DNA of 15,957 bases from Clostridiales bacterium (GTDB lineage: Bacteria; Bacillota_A; Clostridia; Saccharofermentanales; Saccharofermentanaceae): the NCBI GenBank assembly GCA_017537905.1, contig JAFYJX010000070.1, positions 1 to 15,957 on the forward strand. Reading direction: 5' to 3'. The position numbers were made by a program, and so were the translations under genes. Of this stretch, positions 1-6,891 are shown piece after piece (within the stretch, counting starts at the first letter, position 1; each line of letters begins with the position of its first letter). A model generated the notes under the pieces. That model made no database searches and was not told the origin of the DNA. It was given only the letters and a program-made list of their open reading frames with translations.

Positions 1-864
1 AGGTCTTACTTCCTTGACGAGGCCTGCAATCTGGCCTGCCATGAATGTGCCTTCCTTGATGTCACCGTCGACAACAGCCTTACGGAGTGAACCTACTGTG
101 AGGCCCTCGAGCTCTTCGAAAGTGACACCGCTCTGCTCCATCTCAAGATACTTGTTGGAAAGAGCGTTTCTTATCTGTCTTACAGGGTGGCCGTAAGATC
201 TGCCGGTAACTCTCGTGGAGTTGTCCTTTGCCTTGATGACCATATCCTTGTAGTTCTGGTGAACATTAACTTCGTCACATGCGCAGAAAACAGTTCCGCA
301 CTGAACGCCCTCGGCACCGAGCATAAAGCTTGCTGCAACGCCTCTGCCGTCAGCGATACCGCCTGCTGCGATAACGGGAATGGATACTGCGTCAACTACC
401 TGGGGAACCAGTGTCATTGTCGTAGCTTCGCCGATGTGTCCGCCGGACTCTGTGCCCTCAGCGATTACTGCGTCAGCACCGCACTGCTCCATTCTCTTTG
501 CGAGAGCAACGCCTGCTGTAACGGGGATAACGATGATGCCGGCTTCCTTCCACATATCCATGTACTTTTCCGGAGAACCTGCGCCTGTCGTAACGACCTT
601 TACCTTCTCTTCTGCGATGACCTTAGCGATCTCAGGAGCTCTGGGATTCATGAGCATAAGGTTTACGCCGAACGGCTTGTCTGTTGCTTCTCTGCACTTC
701 TTGATCTGGTCACGGAGCCAATTCTCGTCAGCGCCGCCGACACCGATAATGCCGAGACCGCCTGCCTCAGAAACGGCTGCAGCAATGTGCCAGTCAGCTA
801 CCCAGGCCATACCGCCCTGGAAGATAGGGTATTTGATTCCGACTAAATCTGTGATTCTTGTCAT
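1..864 (-). CDS. fabK: Enoyl-ACP reductase II, FabK (partial, C-terminus beyond window)
   Basis: FMN-dependent enoyl-ACP reductase that catalyses the last reduction of each fatty-acid elongation cycle in many Firmicutes, in place of FabI. The reading frame begins at the ATG at 862-864, with AAGGAG at 875-880 ten bases upstream. It stays open for 288 codons to the left edge, so the C-terminal end is missing (the family is usually about 310-320 residues). Visible nitropropane-dioxygenase/FabK-family features are the N-terminal stretch YPIFQGGMAW, then GGLGIIG, the glycine-rich segment AEGTESGGHIGE, and AAGGIADGRG followed by MLGAEGVQCGT, which form the FMN phosphate-binding part of the TIM barrel. 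It lies 37 bases downstream of fabH on the same strand with no terminator between, so the two are probably cotranscribed under the FabT-like promoter. Further fab/acc genes are expected beyond the left edge; that is inference from operons in related bacteria. Confidence 0.93.
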   Translation of the reverse strand, partial: MTRITDLVGIKYPIFQGGMAWVADWHIAAAVSEAGGLGIIGVGGADENWLRDQIKKCREATDKPFGVNLMLMNPRAPEIAKVIAEEKVKVVTTGAGSPEKYMDMWKEAGIIVIPVTAGVALAKRMEQCGADAVIAEGTESGGHIGEATTMTLVPQVVDAVSIPVIAAGGIADGRGVAASFMLGAEGVQCGTVFCACDEVNVHQNYKDMVIKAKDNSTRVTGRSYGHPVRQIRNALSNKYLEMEQSGVTFEELEGLTVGSLRKAVVDGDIKEGTFMAGQIAGLVKEVRP

Positions 865-901
865 GTCCTTTTATCTCCTTTTTATATTTCGAAAATTCCG
901 A

Positions 902-1882
902 TCAGTAAACGATGTAATTTGCGTCCCATGTAAGGCCTGCGCCGAAACTTGCCATAACGAACTTCATGCCGGGCTTGATCCTGCCTTCCTTCTTAAGCTC
1001 TGAAAGGAGCATCGGGATGCTCGCAGATGAAGCATTGCCGTAGTTCATTATGTTCATGGGGAAACGGCTTCTCTCGATGCCGAGTTTTTTCGCTGTAGCC
1101 TCGATGATCCTCGCGTTTGCCTGGTGAAGGATATAAAGATCAACATCCTTATCGAGATCGAAGTTGTACTTCACCGAGAGATCCTTGATGATCTGGGGAA
1201 CCTCAGTTACTGCGAACTTGAATACTTCTCTGCCCTGCATGTAGAAGGAAGTAGCTGTCTTGAAGCCCTCCTCTTCCCATCTGTCAGGCTGTCTTGCTGC
1301 TTCGCAGTGGAGGCACTTGCCTCTCGCGCCTGAAGATCTCATTATGAATTCATTTCTCTTTGCAGTCTCGTCAGCCTTAAGTACTGCTGCGCCTGCGCCG
1401 TCACCGAAGAGGATGCATGTTCCTCTGTCTTCATAGTTCGCGAAATTGGAATTGCACTCAGAACCGATGCAGAGCGCGAGCTTTGCATTGCCTGATTCGA
1501 TAAAGCCCTGAACCGCATTCCACGCTGCAACGAATCCGGGGCATGCTGAATTTACGTCAAAGCAGCCACAGTCTTCCGTGGCGCCGATTGCTTCATGTAC
1601 CACACATGAAAGTGAAGGGATTACAAGGTCGGGTGTCGTTGATGCCGTAACGATAAGGTCGATGTCCTTAGGGTCAATGCCTGCATCTTCTATTGCCTTC
1701 TTTGCTGCTTCAACAGCCATCGTGGAAGGCTTCTCCGTGATGTGGTCCGCAATATGTCTTTCCTTGATTCCGGTACGCTCGGTGATCCACTCGTCGCTGG
1801 TATCCAGGAACTTCGCAAAATCGTCATTTGTGACGACCTTCTTGGGGATATAAGAACCGAGTCCTATAATTCTGCCTGTCAT
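902..1882 (-). CDS. fabH: 3-oxoacyl-ACP synthase III (KAS III)
   Basis: Initiating condensing enzyme of type II fatty-acid synthesis, joining acetyl-CoA or another acyl-CoA to malonyl-ACP. The 326-residue protein has the normal full length. The catalytic triad is visible: Cys114 in NSACPGF, His253 in LHQANARI and Asn283 in YGNASSASIP. The N-terminal GLGSYIPKKVVTN and DEWITERTGI segments are typical of FabH, and the C-terminus has the family's SFGAGLTW. The start at 1880-1882 has AGAGAGG about nine bases upstream. It is the first gene after a promoter flanked by two FabT-like palindromes and a 5' leader hairpin, and fabK follows 37 bases downstream. Repression by an acyl-ACP-loaded FabT is therefore likely. 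No fabT gene lies in this window. Confidence 0.96.
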   Translation of the reverse strand: MTGRIIGLGSYIPKKVVTNDDFAKFLDTSDEWITERTGIKERHIADHITEKPSTMAVEAAKKAIEDAGIDPKDIDLIVTASTTPDLVIPSLSCVVHEAIGATEDCGCFDVNSACPGFVAAWNAVQGFIESGNAKLALCIGSECNSNFANYEDRGTCILFGDGAGAAVLKADETAKRNEFIMRSSGARGKCLHCEAARQPDRWEEEGFKTATSFYMQGREVFKFAVTEVPQIIKDLSVKYNFDLDKDVDLYILHQANARIIEATAKKLGIERSRFPMNIMNYGNASSASIPMLLSELKKEGRIKPGMKFVMASFGAGLTWDANYIVY

Positions 1883-1899
1883 TAATACAACCTCTCTGC

Positions 1900-1937
1900 T
1901 TAGCCTTAAAACATGGGGGCACTTTCCCTCAGGCTAA
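1900..1937 (-). other. Leader hairpin between the fabH promoter and fabH
   Basis: TTAGCCT (1900-1906) and AGGCTAA (1931-1937) are perfect 7-base complements. An inner GGG/CCC pairing can extend the stem in the 5' untranslated region of fabH. There is no U-tract after it, so it is not a standard terminator. It may stabilise the mRNA or be a minor regulatory structure. Confidence 0.35.
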
Positions 1938-1939
1938 AT

Positions 1940-1956
1940 AGTTTGATTGTCAAAGT
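1940..1956. promoter_or_regulatory. FabT-like operator 1, over the fabH -10 region
   Basis: AGTTTGATTGTCAAAGT contains the palindrome TTTGA-NNN-TCAAA (1942-1954). As remembered, the streptococcal FabT consensus is close to ANTTTGATTATCAAATT; this copy differs at two positions. FabT is the MarR-family repressor of fatty-acid genes. The box overlaps the end of the proposed -10 element and the transcription start, a position suited to repression. Confidence 0.72.
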
Positions 1957-1982
1957 ATTCCACAGGAGAGGGGTTTTGTCAA
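1954..1982 (-). promoter_or_regulatory. Probable sigma-A promoter of fabH-fabK
   Basis: On the minus strand a perfect -35 TTGACA (1977-1982) is followed by a 17-base spacer and AATACT (1954-1959), which matches TATAAT at four of six positions. It sits between two FabT-like boxes and about 70 bases upstream of the fabH start. Confidence 0.6.
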
Positions 1983-1984
1983 GT

Positions 1985-2001
1985 GCTTTGATTGTCAAAG
2001 G
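1985..2001. promoter_or_regulatory. FabT-like operator 2, just upstream of the fabH -35
   Basis: GCTTTGATTGTCAAAGG carries the same 13-base core TTTGATTGTCAAA (1987-1999) as the first box, exactly 45 bases away. The core repeats identically while the flanks differ. Two sites bracketing a promoter suggest cooperative binding by a dimeric MarR-type regulator. Confidence 0.65.
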
Positions 2002-2036
2002 AATGGCAAAGCACCCTGTTCCCACACTTTTGCTTC

Positions 2037-2148
2037 AATACTTTTTTTGTGCTCAAAAATGCCTGAAAAAAGTACTGAAAAAGTATTTTCGCCGAAAAAT
2101 ACTTTTTTTGTGCTCTAAAACATCCAAATCAGGTACAAAAAAAGTATT
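2037..2148. repeat. A/T-rich direct and inverted repeats between the accessory operon and fabH
   Basis: An 18-base sequence, AATACTTTTTTTGTGCTC, occurs identically at 2037-2054 and 2098-2115. Its first 14 bases return inverted at 2135-2148. Between them AAAAAGTATTTTC (2078-2090) can pair with 2094-2107 across a 3-base loop with one bulged A. The elements lie upstream of the fabH promoter and downstream of a terminator, and no reading frame there is convincing. Function unknown. Confidence 0.6.
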
Positions 2149-2152
2149 CAAC

Positions 2153-2176
2153 AAAAAAGACTGCCCGTAAGCAGTC
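2153..2176 (-). terminator. Rho-independent terminator of the KS/ACP accessory operon
   Basis: On the minus strand GACTGC-TTACGG-GCAGTC (2159-2176) forms a perfect 6-bp stem followed by TTTTTT (2153-2158). It lies 30 bases past the stop codon of the flavoprotein gene, so it ends that operon and separates it from fabH-fabK. Confidence 0.88.
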
Positions 2177-2205
2177 TCCATGAACCTCCCGAAAAGCCTG
2201 ACAGG

Positions 2206-2940
2206 TTACTTCTCGAACCTGCTCGCAGCCCAGCCGCCCTCGTTCATGTGGGAATTGGTAAGTGTTGCAAAACCCTCAGGTGATAACAAAGGAATCTGGA
2301 GTTTGCGGATCGTCTCGGGATCAAGCTTAAAATCATTTGCAAAATACTCGGCGCCGGCCTTTTTAAGGTCGTCGAGATATACACGGATCTGCCTTTTTGC
2401 CTTGCCTGTCATGAAAACTTCACCCATCGGGCAGAGAATGCATGTATATCTGTCCCTGCCGCCGCAGATCAGGTCAAACTGGGCGAGCAGAGCCGGATAG
2501 ACGGGCTCGAGCTCGACGTAGCCGCAGGAACTTATAACAACGAATTTCTTATTAAATATAGAAGGATCCCTCATCTTGTTGAAGGTCTGGCCGTCATCGG
2601 ACCTCGTGCCCATATAGGGCTCAGCAAGGGACAGGCACCTGTCAGTAACGGCCTTGAGCTGTGAGGGCATGCCGTAGAAATAGAGAGGAAAGCTCTCGAT
2701 GATGATGTCTGCTTCCTTGATATCGGCGATGATCTCAGCCATGTCGTCCTTGATCGCGCATGTTCCGTCGGGGGAAGCCCAGCATGCAAAGCAGCCGCGG
2801 CAGGGCTTGATATCCTTGTCGTAGATATTGACCGTCTTAACTTCGGTGCCCTCAGGAAAACCGGATACGAACGCGTTCGTAACCTGGATGGTGTTGCTCC
2901 GGTCCTTCTTCGGACTGCCATTAAGAACGAGTACTTTCAT
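2206..2940 (-). CDS. Flavodoxin-fold NAD(P)H-dependent oxidoreductase with a four-cysteine motif
   Basis: A 244-residue protein of the FMN reductase / flavodoxin-2 type. The N-terminus MKVLVLNGSPKK..SNT is the strand plus phosphate-binding loop for FMN. Residues 84-94 (SFPLYFYGMPS) resemble the second flavin-contacting loop. Between them lie four cysteines, C47, C50, C53 and C61 (CX2CX2CX7C). This fits the compact CX2CX2CX4-7C motif of iron-sulfur flavoproteins, although many related oxidoreductases keep part of this motif without a proven cluster. The ATG overlaps the fabG stop codon by one base (TAATG), with GGAGG at 2953-2957 inside the end of fabG, so translation is coupled. It is the last gene before the terminator. 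Its place after a KS, ACP and ketoreductase suggests that it oxidises or reduces an acyl intermediate, or supplies electrons; the substrate cannot be read from the sequence. Confidence 0.8.
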   Translation of the reverse strand: MKVLVLNGSPKKDRSNTIQVTNAFVSGFPEGTEVKTVNIYDKDIKPCRGCFACWASPDGTCAIKDDMAEIIADIKEADIIIESFPLYFYGMPSQLKAVTDRCLSLAEPYMGTRSDDGQTFNKMRDPSIFNKKFVVISSCGYVELEPVYPALLAQFDLICGGRDRYTCILCPMGEVFMTGKAKRQIRVYLDDLKKAGAEYFANDFKLDPETIRKLQIPLLSPEGFATLTNSHMNEGGWAASRFEK

Positions 2941-3674
2941 TAGAGACTTAAGCCTCCGTCGAGAACAATAACCTGGCCGGTCATGTAGGAGAATGCATCT
3001 GAAACGAGGCTTGCGACGCAGTCAGCGACATCTTCGGCTGAGCCGAAACGCTTCATGGGAACTGCTTCGAGATATTTCTCTGCGAGGTCGCCCGGGATGG
3101 ACTTGATCATGTCGGTGCCGATAAAGCCCGGTGCTACTGCGTTTACCTGGATGCCGTAGGGAGCGAGCTCTTTTGCCATCGTCTGGGTCATTGAGTTGAC
3201 CGCGCCCTTCGTAGCACTGTAAACAGTCTGGCCGGGAACTGCCAGAATGGAACTTACGGAAGATACGTTAATGATCTTGCCGCTCTTCTGCGAGCACATC
3301 TTAAGGCTTGCTGCCTGTGCGCAGTTGATATAACCCTGGATGTTGATCGCAAGGCTTCGTGCAAGAGAATCGGGTCTGATCATGAGCAGATAAGCATCAT
3401 CGACGACACCGGCGTTGTTGACCAGGACGTCGATCGTCTCGAAAGCCTTCTTTATGGCCTTGAACATGTCCTTGACCTGGGCGATGTCGGATGTGTCGGC
3501 TTTGTAGATCTCGCAGCGGACGCCAAGTGCGGTGATCTCTTCCTGGGCTGCCCTGGCAGCTTCGTCGTTGCTCGCATAGTTAAGAGCTATGTCATAGCCT
3601 TCGCTGGCGAGTTTTAATGAGATGGCTTTGCCGATTCCTCTGGAGCCGCCTGTAACTACCGCTGTCTTGCCCAT
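2940..3674 (-). CDS. fabG: 3-oxoacyl-ACP reductase, FabG-like SDR
   Basis: Short-chain dehydrogenase/reductase that would reduce a beta-ketoacyl-ACP to the 3-hydroxyacyl form with NADPH. The 244-residue length is standard. Motifs are the cofactor-binding TGGSRGIG (8-15), NNAG (86-89), and a catalytic tetrad of Asn111, Ser139, Tyr152 and Lys156 in YSATK. APGFIGTDM (181-189) and the C-terminal VLDGG are typical of FabG. It begins 15 bases after the double ketosynthase gene, with GAAAGAGGG upstream, and its stop overlaps the following flavoprotein start. It sits outside the fabH-fabK operon, so it is more likely the dedicated ketoreductase of the accessory KS/ACP set than the housekeeping FabG. 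The exact substrate is inference. Confidence 0.9.
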   Translation of the reverse strand: MGKTAVVTGGSRGIGKAISLKLASEGYDIALNYASNDEAARAAQEEITALGVRCEIYKADTSDIAQVKDMFKAIKKAFETIDVLVNNAGVVDDAYLLMIRPDSLARSLAINIQGYINCAQAASLKMCSQKSGKIINVSSVSSILAVPGQTVYSATKGAVNSMTQTMAKELAPYGIQVNAVAPGFIGTDMIKSIPGDLAEKYLEAVPMKRFGSAEDVADCVASLVSDAFSYMTGQVIVLDGGLSL

Positions 3675-3689
3675 AATGTGCCCTCTTTC

Positions 3690-5954
3690 TTAAGCTTTGG
3701 TCAGCAATACTGCCGAGTAAAGCGCGCTGGTTCCGAATGAGACTGCGATTCCGCTGTCGAACTTTCCTTCGTAGATATCTTTCGCGAGCATGGCGAACTG
3801 CAATGAAGAAGATGCGGCTCTTGCTTCGCCGAAATCCTTCTTAACGAGCTTGATCTCGATATCATCGCCGAATATCTTCTTGTATACATCCATCTCGAAA
3901 GAATCGATCTCAGGGATTCCGTTGCCGAAGCCATAGATGCACTTAACGTCAGAAGCCTTCATTCCGCCTTCATCAAGAACGTTCTGAAGAGCCTTTGTAA
4001 GTGCGGCTTCGGACAATCTTAAGTTGTCTTTTCTGTCGCCTGAAGTATCTCTTGTCGAAGAGAATCCTGCGATCTTTGCATAGTGCTTAGCACCGCGCTC
4101 CGTTGCGGAAGAATCCTTCTCGATCACGCAGGTAACGGAGCCTTCGCCTAATGTCATCCTGCCTTCGCCCGCCATTCCCATGTCGGTGTAGATTTCTTCG
4201 TCGATATCGGTGCACTCGTCGGTTCCTGATGCGAGCATGATGCTCTCATAGCCGAACATGATGGCTCCTGCTGCAGCGCAGACGCTCTGGAGACCTGACT
4301 GGAAACCGTTCGCGATCGTTACGTTGTAGCCCTTGATGCCCGTGGCGATGCTTAAGTAACCGCCTGCTGCGTTATAAACGGTGTTAGGGAAAGCAAATGC
4401 CGATCCCTTGTCGATGCCGTCCCTTATGATGCCCTTCTGGAAGTTGGCGATCTCTGTCATAGGGCCGTCATTGGTTCCGATGCAGATTCCGATGATGCCT
4501 TCGTTCTCAGGTGTGACCGTAACGCCCGCATCCTCAAGAGCCTTAAGGCCGCTTAAGAGCTGGAGCTGGGACAATCTGTCGAGCTTTCTTAAGAATGCCG
4601 ACTTAACTCCGTAGGACTTAAATGTATCTGTATCCAATTTAGCAACGAAGTTGCCGGATTCTTCATCCTTCTCACCGCTTACGATGCCGACGCCTGTAAC
4701 ATACAGATCCTGCTTGGGGCATGTGAGGTTAAGAAGGTTCGGATCCTTCGCGAAAACGATGCTCGCGTTGTTGCCGCCGAAAGCAAAAGAATTCGACATC
4801 GCGTACTTGATGTCCTTTTCGAGCGGCTTGTTGGCGATGAAATTGATATCGCCGGACTTCTCAGATAAGACCTTCAGGTCATCTTCGCTGTAACCTGTTG
4901 TCGGCGGGAGCTTGCCCTCTGTAAGAGCCTTGACCGTAAGGACTGCTTCGATAGCGCCTGCAGCACCGAGGCAGTGGCCGGTCATGGACTTTGTCGAGCT
5001 TACAGACAGGTCCTTGTTGTCTGCGAAAACAGTATTCAATGAGAGGAATTCGGACTCGTCATTCTTGGCTGTTCCGGTACCGTGTGCATTGACATAATCG
5101 ATATCGGTAAACTTCAGGCCCGAATTCTTGACTGCACGTGTGATAACGCTCATCTGGCCTTCGCCGTCGGGCCTCGGAGCGGTGATGTGGTAAGCGTCGG
5201 AGCTTACGCCTGAGCCCAGGACATCACAATAGATCTTCGCGCCGCGCTTAACGGCATGCTCGTAGCTCTCTACCACGAGGACGCCTGCGCCTTCGCCCAA
5301 AGTGATTCCGTCACTGTGGTTGAACGGTGAACAGTCAGAGGGCGCTAATGCCCTTAATGCATGGAAACCTGCATATGCGAGGGATGAGAAAGAATCGCAT
5401 CCGCCGGCAAGGAAGATCTCGCCCTTGCCGCCTCTGATGAGGTCTATTGCCATGGCGACACTCAAAGTGCCTGCCGCACAGGCATTTACGATATTAGCGG
5501 TGATGCCGCCCGCATTGTAGTAGTCGGCAACATTTCCCGCGATGACAGAAGCGGGCATCGACTTTAAGTCGTCTATCTCGCCTTTCTCACCATTAACTTT
5601 TGCATTGTAATATTTCTCGACACAGGCAGCGCCTGCAATGCAGGAACCCAGGATGACGCCGATATCAGATGCTCCTTCGGAATCCGTATCGATCCCTGCA
5701 TCTGCCAGAGCTTCACCGGCAGCCTTTATTCCCAATGCTGTCGTCCTGTCATATCTGCCCTTTGCGAGTTCTTCATTGGAGCTGGCTACTTCAGCGCCCT
5801 TGTGCGAATAGCATGCCGAAGTGTCAAAGCTCTTAACGTCCGTAATGCCCGATCTGCCGTTTAAGGCCGACTCGAAGCACTCGTCAGTATCATTACCGAT
5901 TGCGCACACGAGGCCTAAGCCCGTGATAACGCAACGCTTCTCGTTCATCAGCAT
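3690..5954 (-). CDS. Fused ketosynthase-chain length factor-like protein (tandem KAS II domains, second one catalytically dead)
   Basis: A 754-residue protein made of two head-to-tail thiolase-fold condensing domains, each about the size of a FabF. Domain 1 (residues about 6-405) has the elongating KS triad: Cys159 in VNACAAGT, His291 in NAHGTGT and His327 in MTGHCLGAAG, plus FAFGGNNAS. Domain 2 (about 417-754) aligns with the same landmarks but has lost all three residues. Phe551 (GFQSGLQSV) replaces the cysteine, Phe676 (YGFGNG) the first histidine and Glu710 (FGEARAA) the second; the lysine five residues before the last one is kept (Lys705). This is the logic of a KS-CLF heterodimer in type II PKS, here on one chain. 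The ATG at 5952-5954 lies two bases after the ACP stop, with GAGG a few bases upstream; an ATG two codons later is possible. It would extend chains on the adjacent ACP. Confidence 0.88.
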   Translation of the reverse strand: MLMNEKRCVITGLGLVCAIGNDTDECFESALNGRSGITDVKSFDTSACYSHKGAEVASSNEELAKGRYDRTTALGIKAAGEALADAGIDTDSEGASDIGVILGSCIAGAACVEKYYNAKVNGEKGEIDDLKSMPASVIAGNVADYYNAGGITANIVNACAAGTLSVAMAIDLIRGGKGEIFLAGGCDSFSSLAYAGFHALRALAPSDCSPFNHSDGITLGEGAGVLVVESYEHAVKRGAKIYCDVLGSGVSSDAYHITAPRPDGEGQMSVITRAVKNSGLKFTDIDYVNAHGTGTAKNDESEFLSLNTVFADNKDLSVSSTKSMTGHCLGAAGAIEAVLTVKALTEGKLPPTTGYSEDDLKVLSEKSGDINFIANKPLEKDIKYAMSNSFAFGGNNASIVFAKDPNLLNLTCPKQDLYVTGVGIVSGEKDEESGNFVAKLDTDTFKSYGVKSAFLRKLDRLSQLQLLSGLKALEDAGVTVTPENEGIIGICIGTNDGPMTEIANFQKGIIRDGIDKGSAFAFPNTVYNAAGGYLSIATGIKGYNVTIANGFQSGLQSVCAAAGAIMFGYESIMLASGTDECTDIDEEIYTDMGMAGEGRMTLGEGSVTCVIEKDSSATERGAKHYAKIAGFSSTRDTSGDRKDNLRLSEAALTKALQNVLDEGGMKASDVKCIYGFGNGIPEIDSFEMDVYKKIFGDDIEIKLVKKDFGEARAASSSLQFAMLAKDIYEGKFDSGIAVSFGTSALYSAVLLTKA

Positions 5955-5956
5955 TA

Positions 5957-6208
5957 TCAGTCCTCTTTGTGTGCTTCTACGAATGCTGTAAGAGTCTCAA
6001 TGGAACGGAAGTCCTCTCTTGTGGCACCTGCACCGGAAATGTCTACTCCGAAGAGATTCTCGATACCTACGATGATCTCGATGGAATCGATGGAATCAAG
6101 TCCGATATCCTCACCGAAAAGCTCTGAATCGTACTCGAGCTCATCTTCAGGGATCCTGAGTCTTTCTACCAGCATTCCCTTGATCTTCTCGGCAATCTCA
6201 TTATTCAT
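5957..6208 (-). CDS. Acyl carrier protein
   Basis: An 83-residue acidic carrier protein. The phosphopantetheine attachment serine is Ser39 in GLDSIDSIE, preceded by the usual acidic helix-II entry and followed by IIVGIENLFGVDI, typical of ACP helix II. A strong AGGAGG (6219-6224) lies ten bases before the ATG at 6206-6208. Its TGA is two bases from the ketosynthase start, so the ACP and KS are translated together. It is separate from any ACP of the primary fatty-acid operon and is probably dedicated to the KS-CLF-like partner. No phosphopantetheinyl transferase is in the window. Confidence 0.93.
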   Translation of the reverse strand: MNNEIAEKIKGMLVERLRIPEDELEYDSELFGEDIGLDSIDSIEIIVGIENLFGVDISGAGATREDFRSIETLTAFVEAHKED

Positions 6209-6258
6209 TCCTCAAGTTCCTCCTATATATTAAAAAAGTAAAACTTACGACCATTACC

Positions 6259-6891
6259 TTACACTATGTCGCTCTGTTTTTCCAATGAAACGGAATAAAA
6301 GCGCAAAATGACGCCAAAACTTTTAAGTTCTTGTACCGACATCTTACATCTCTCGCCCCATGAGGATACCCAGAGAGTGTCACCTTCCATCTCCGTTATG
6401 GTCACCCAGTGGTAATCGCACTTGGACTGCCAGCCGTCAGGATACTCGACCGTGATCTTTTTAAACGGTGATACGAAAAGCATGACCAGCGGATCGCCGC
6501 CTTCCAGATATTTAGGGATCTTCTCCCACCACTTGAAAAGGAAAGGCTTTACCCTGATATTGAGTCCTTCTTTGACCGCGAGCTTTCTTATGCCCCTTCT
6601 GAACCGCCCGGCACTGACGCCTAAGCTGCCCAGAAATTCCCTGCCGAAGACTTTCCTGGCTTCCCTGTTCTTTCCGATCGTGATCGGTCTTATATAGTCC
6701 TTGGCCTCAAAGAACCTGTCGAAATATTCTTTTCTGGACATGCCCTCCACGCCCTTTAAGCGCGTGATGGCATCAAGGCCTGCGATTATTCCGCAGCCGC
6801 TGTTAAGGAGCATCGGGTCAGGAAGCCACATCTGGCTTCCTCCAAACGACGCGCGGCCGTTCTCGTCATAGATCTTAGGCGGCAAACTCAT
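6259..6891 (-). CDS. Putative papain/C39-like cysteine protein of unknown function
   Basis: I do not recognise a named family for this 210-residue protein. Its layout suggests a papain-like (peptidase C39-like) fold: an early cysteine in LNSGCGIIAGLDAI (Cys33), a histidine at the start of a hydrophobic strand in DYHWVTITEM (His161), and a following strand with VSSWGE (175-180), as in Cys-His-polar triads of that clan. The centre is basic (residues 73-118, many Lys/Arg). There is no signal peptide or membrane segment, so it should be cytoplasmic. Its ATG overlaps the asparaginase stop (ATGA), with GGAGGTG upstream, so the two are coupled. The ACP gene follows 50 bases downstream. Possible jobs, by analogy only, are a peptidase, an amidase, or an acyl transferase/thioesterase acting on the ACP. 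Confidence 0.6.
   Translation of the reverse strand: MSLPPKIYDENGRASFGGSQMWLPDPMLLNSGCGIIAGLDAITRLKGVEGMSRKEYFDRFFEAKDYIRPITIGKNREARKVFGREFLGSLGVSAGRFRRGIRKLAVKEGLNIRVKPFLFKWWEKIPKYLEGGDPLVMLFVSPFKKITVEYPDGWQSKCDYHWVTITEMEGDTLWVSSWGERCKMSVQELKSFGVILRFYSVSLEKQSDIV

Noticed and set aside
187..1003. Long plus-strand open frames at 187-846 and 380-1003
   Set aside because: They lie opposite fabK and fabH, have Cys-rich or low-complexity translations with no motif, and lack ribosome binding sites; they are antisense shadows of real genes.
1913..2170. Plus-strand frame of 85 codons over the fabH upstream region
   Set aside because: It runs through FabT-like boxes, A/T repeats and the terminator, has no ribosome binding site, and its lysine-rich translation reflects the A-tracts.
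4651..4731. Possible frameshift or artificial join between the two ketosynthase domains
   Set aside because: The frame is continuous through a natural linker (about residues 405-417), and both halves have full-length fold landmarks, so it reads as a true fusion.
6227..6232. TAATAT as a -10 element for an ACP promoter
   Set aside because: It is only about two bases from the AGGAGG sequence, so transcription would start at or beyond the ribosome binding site, and no -35 matches.
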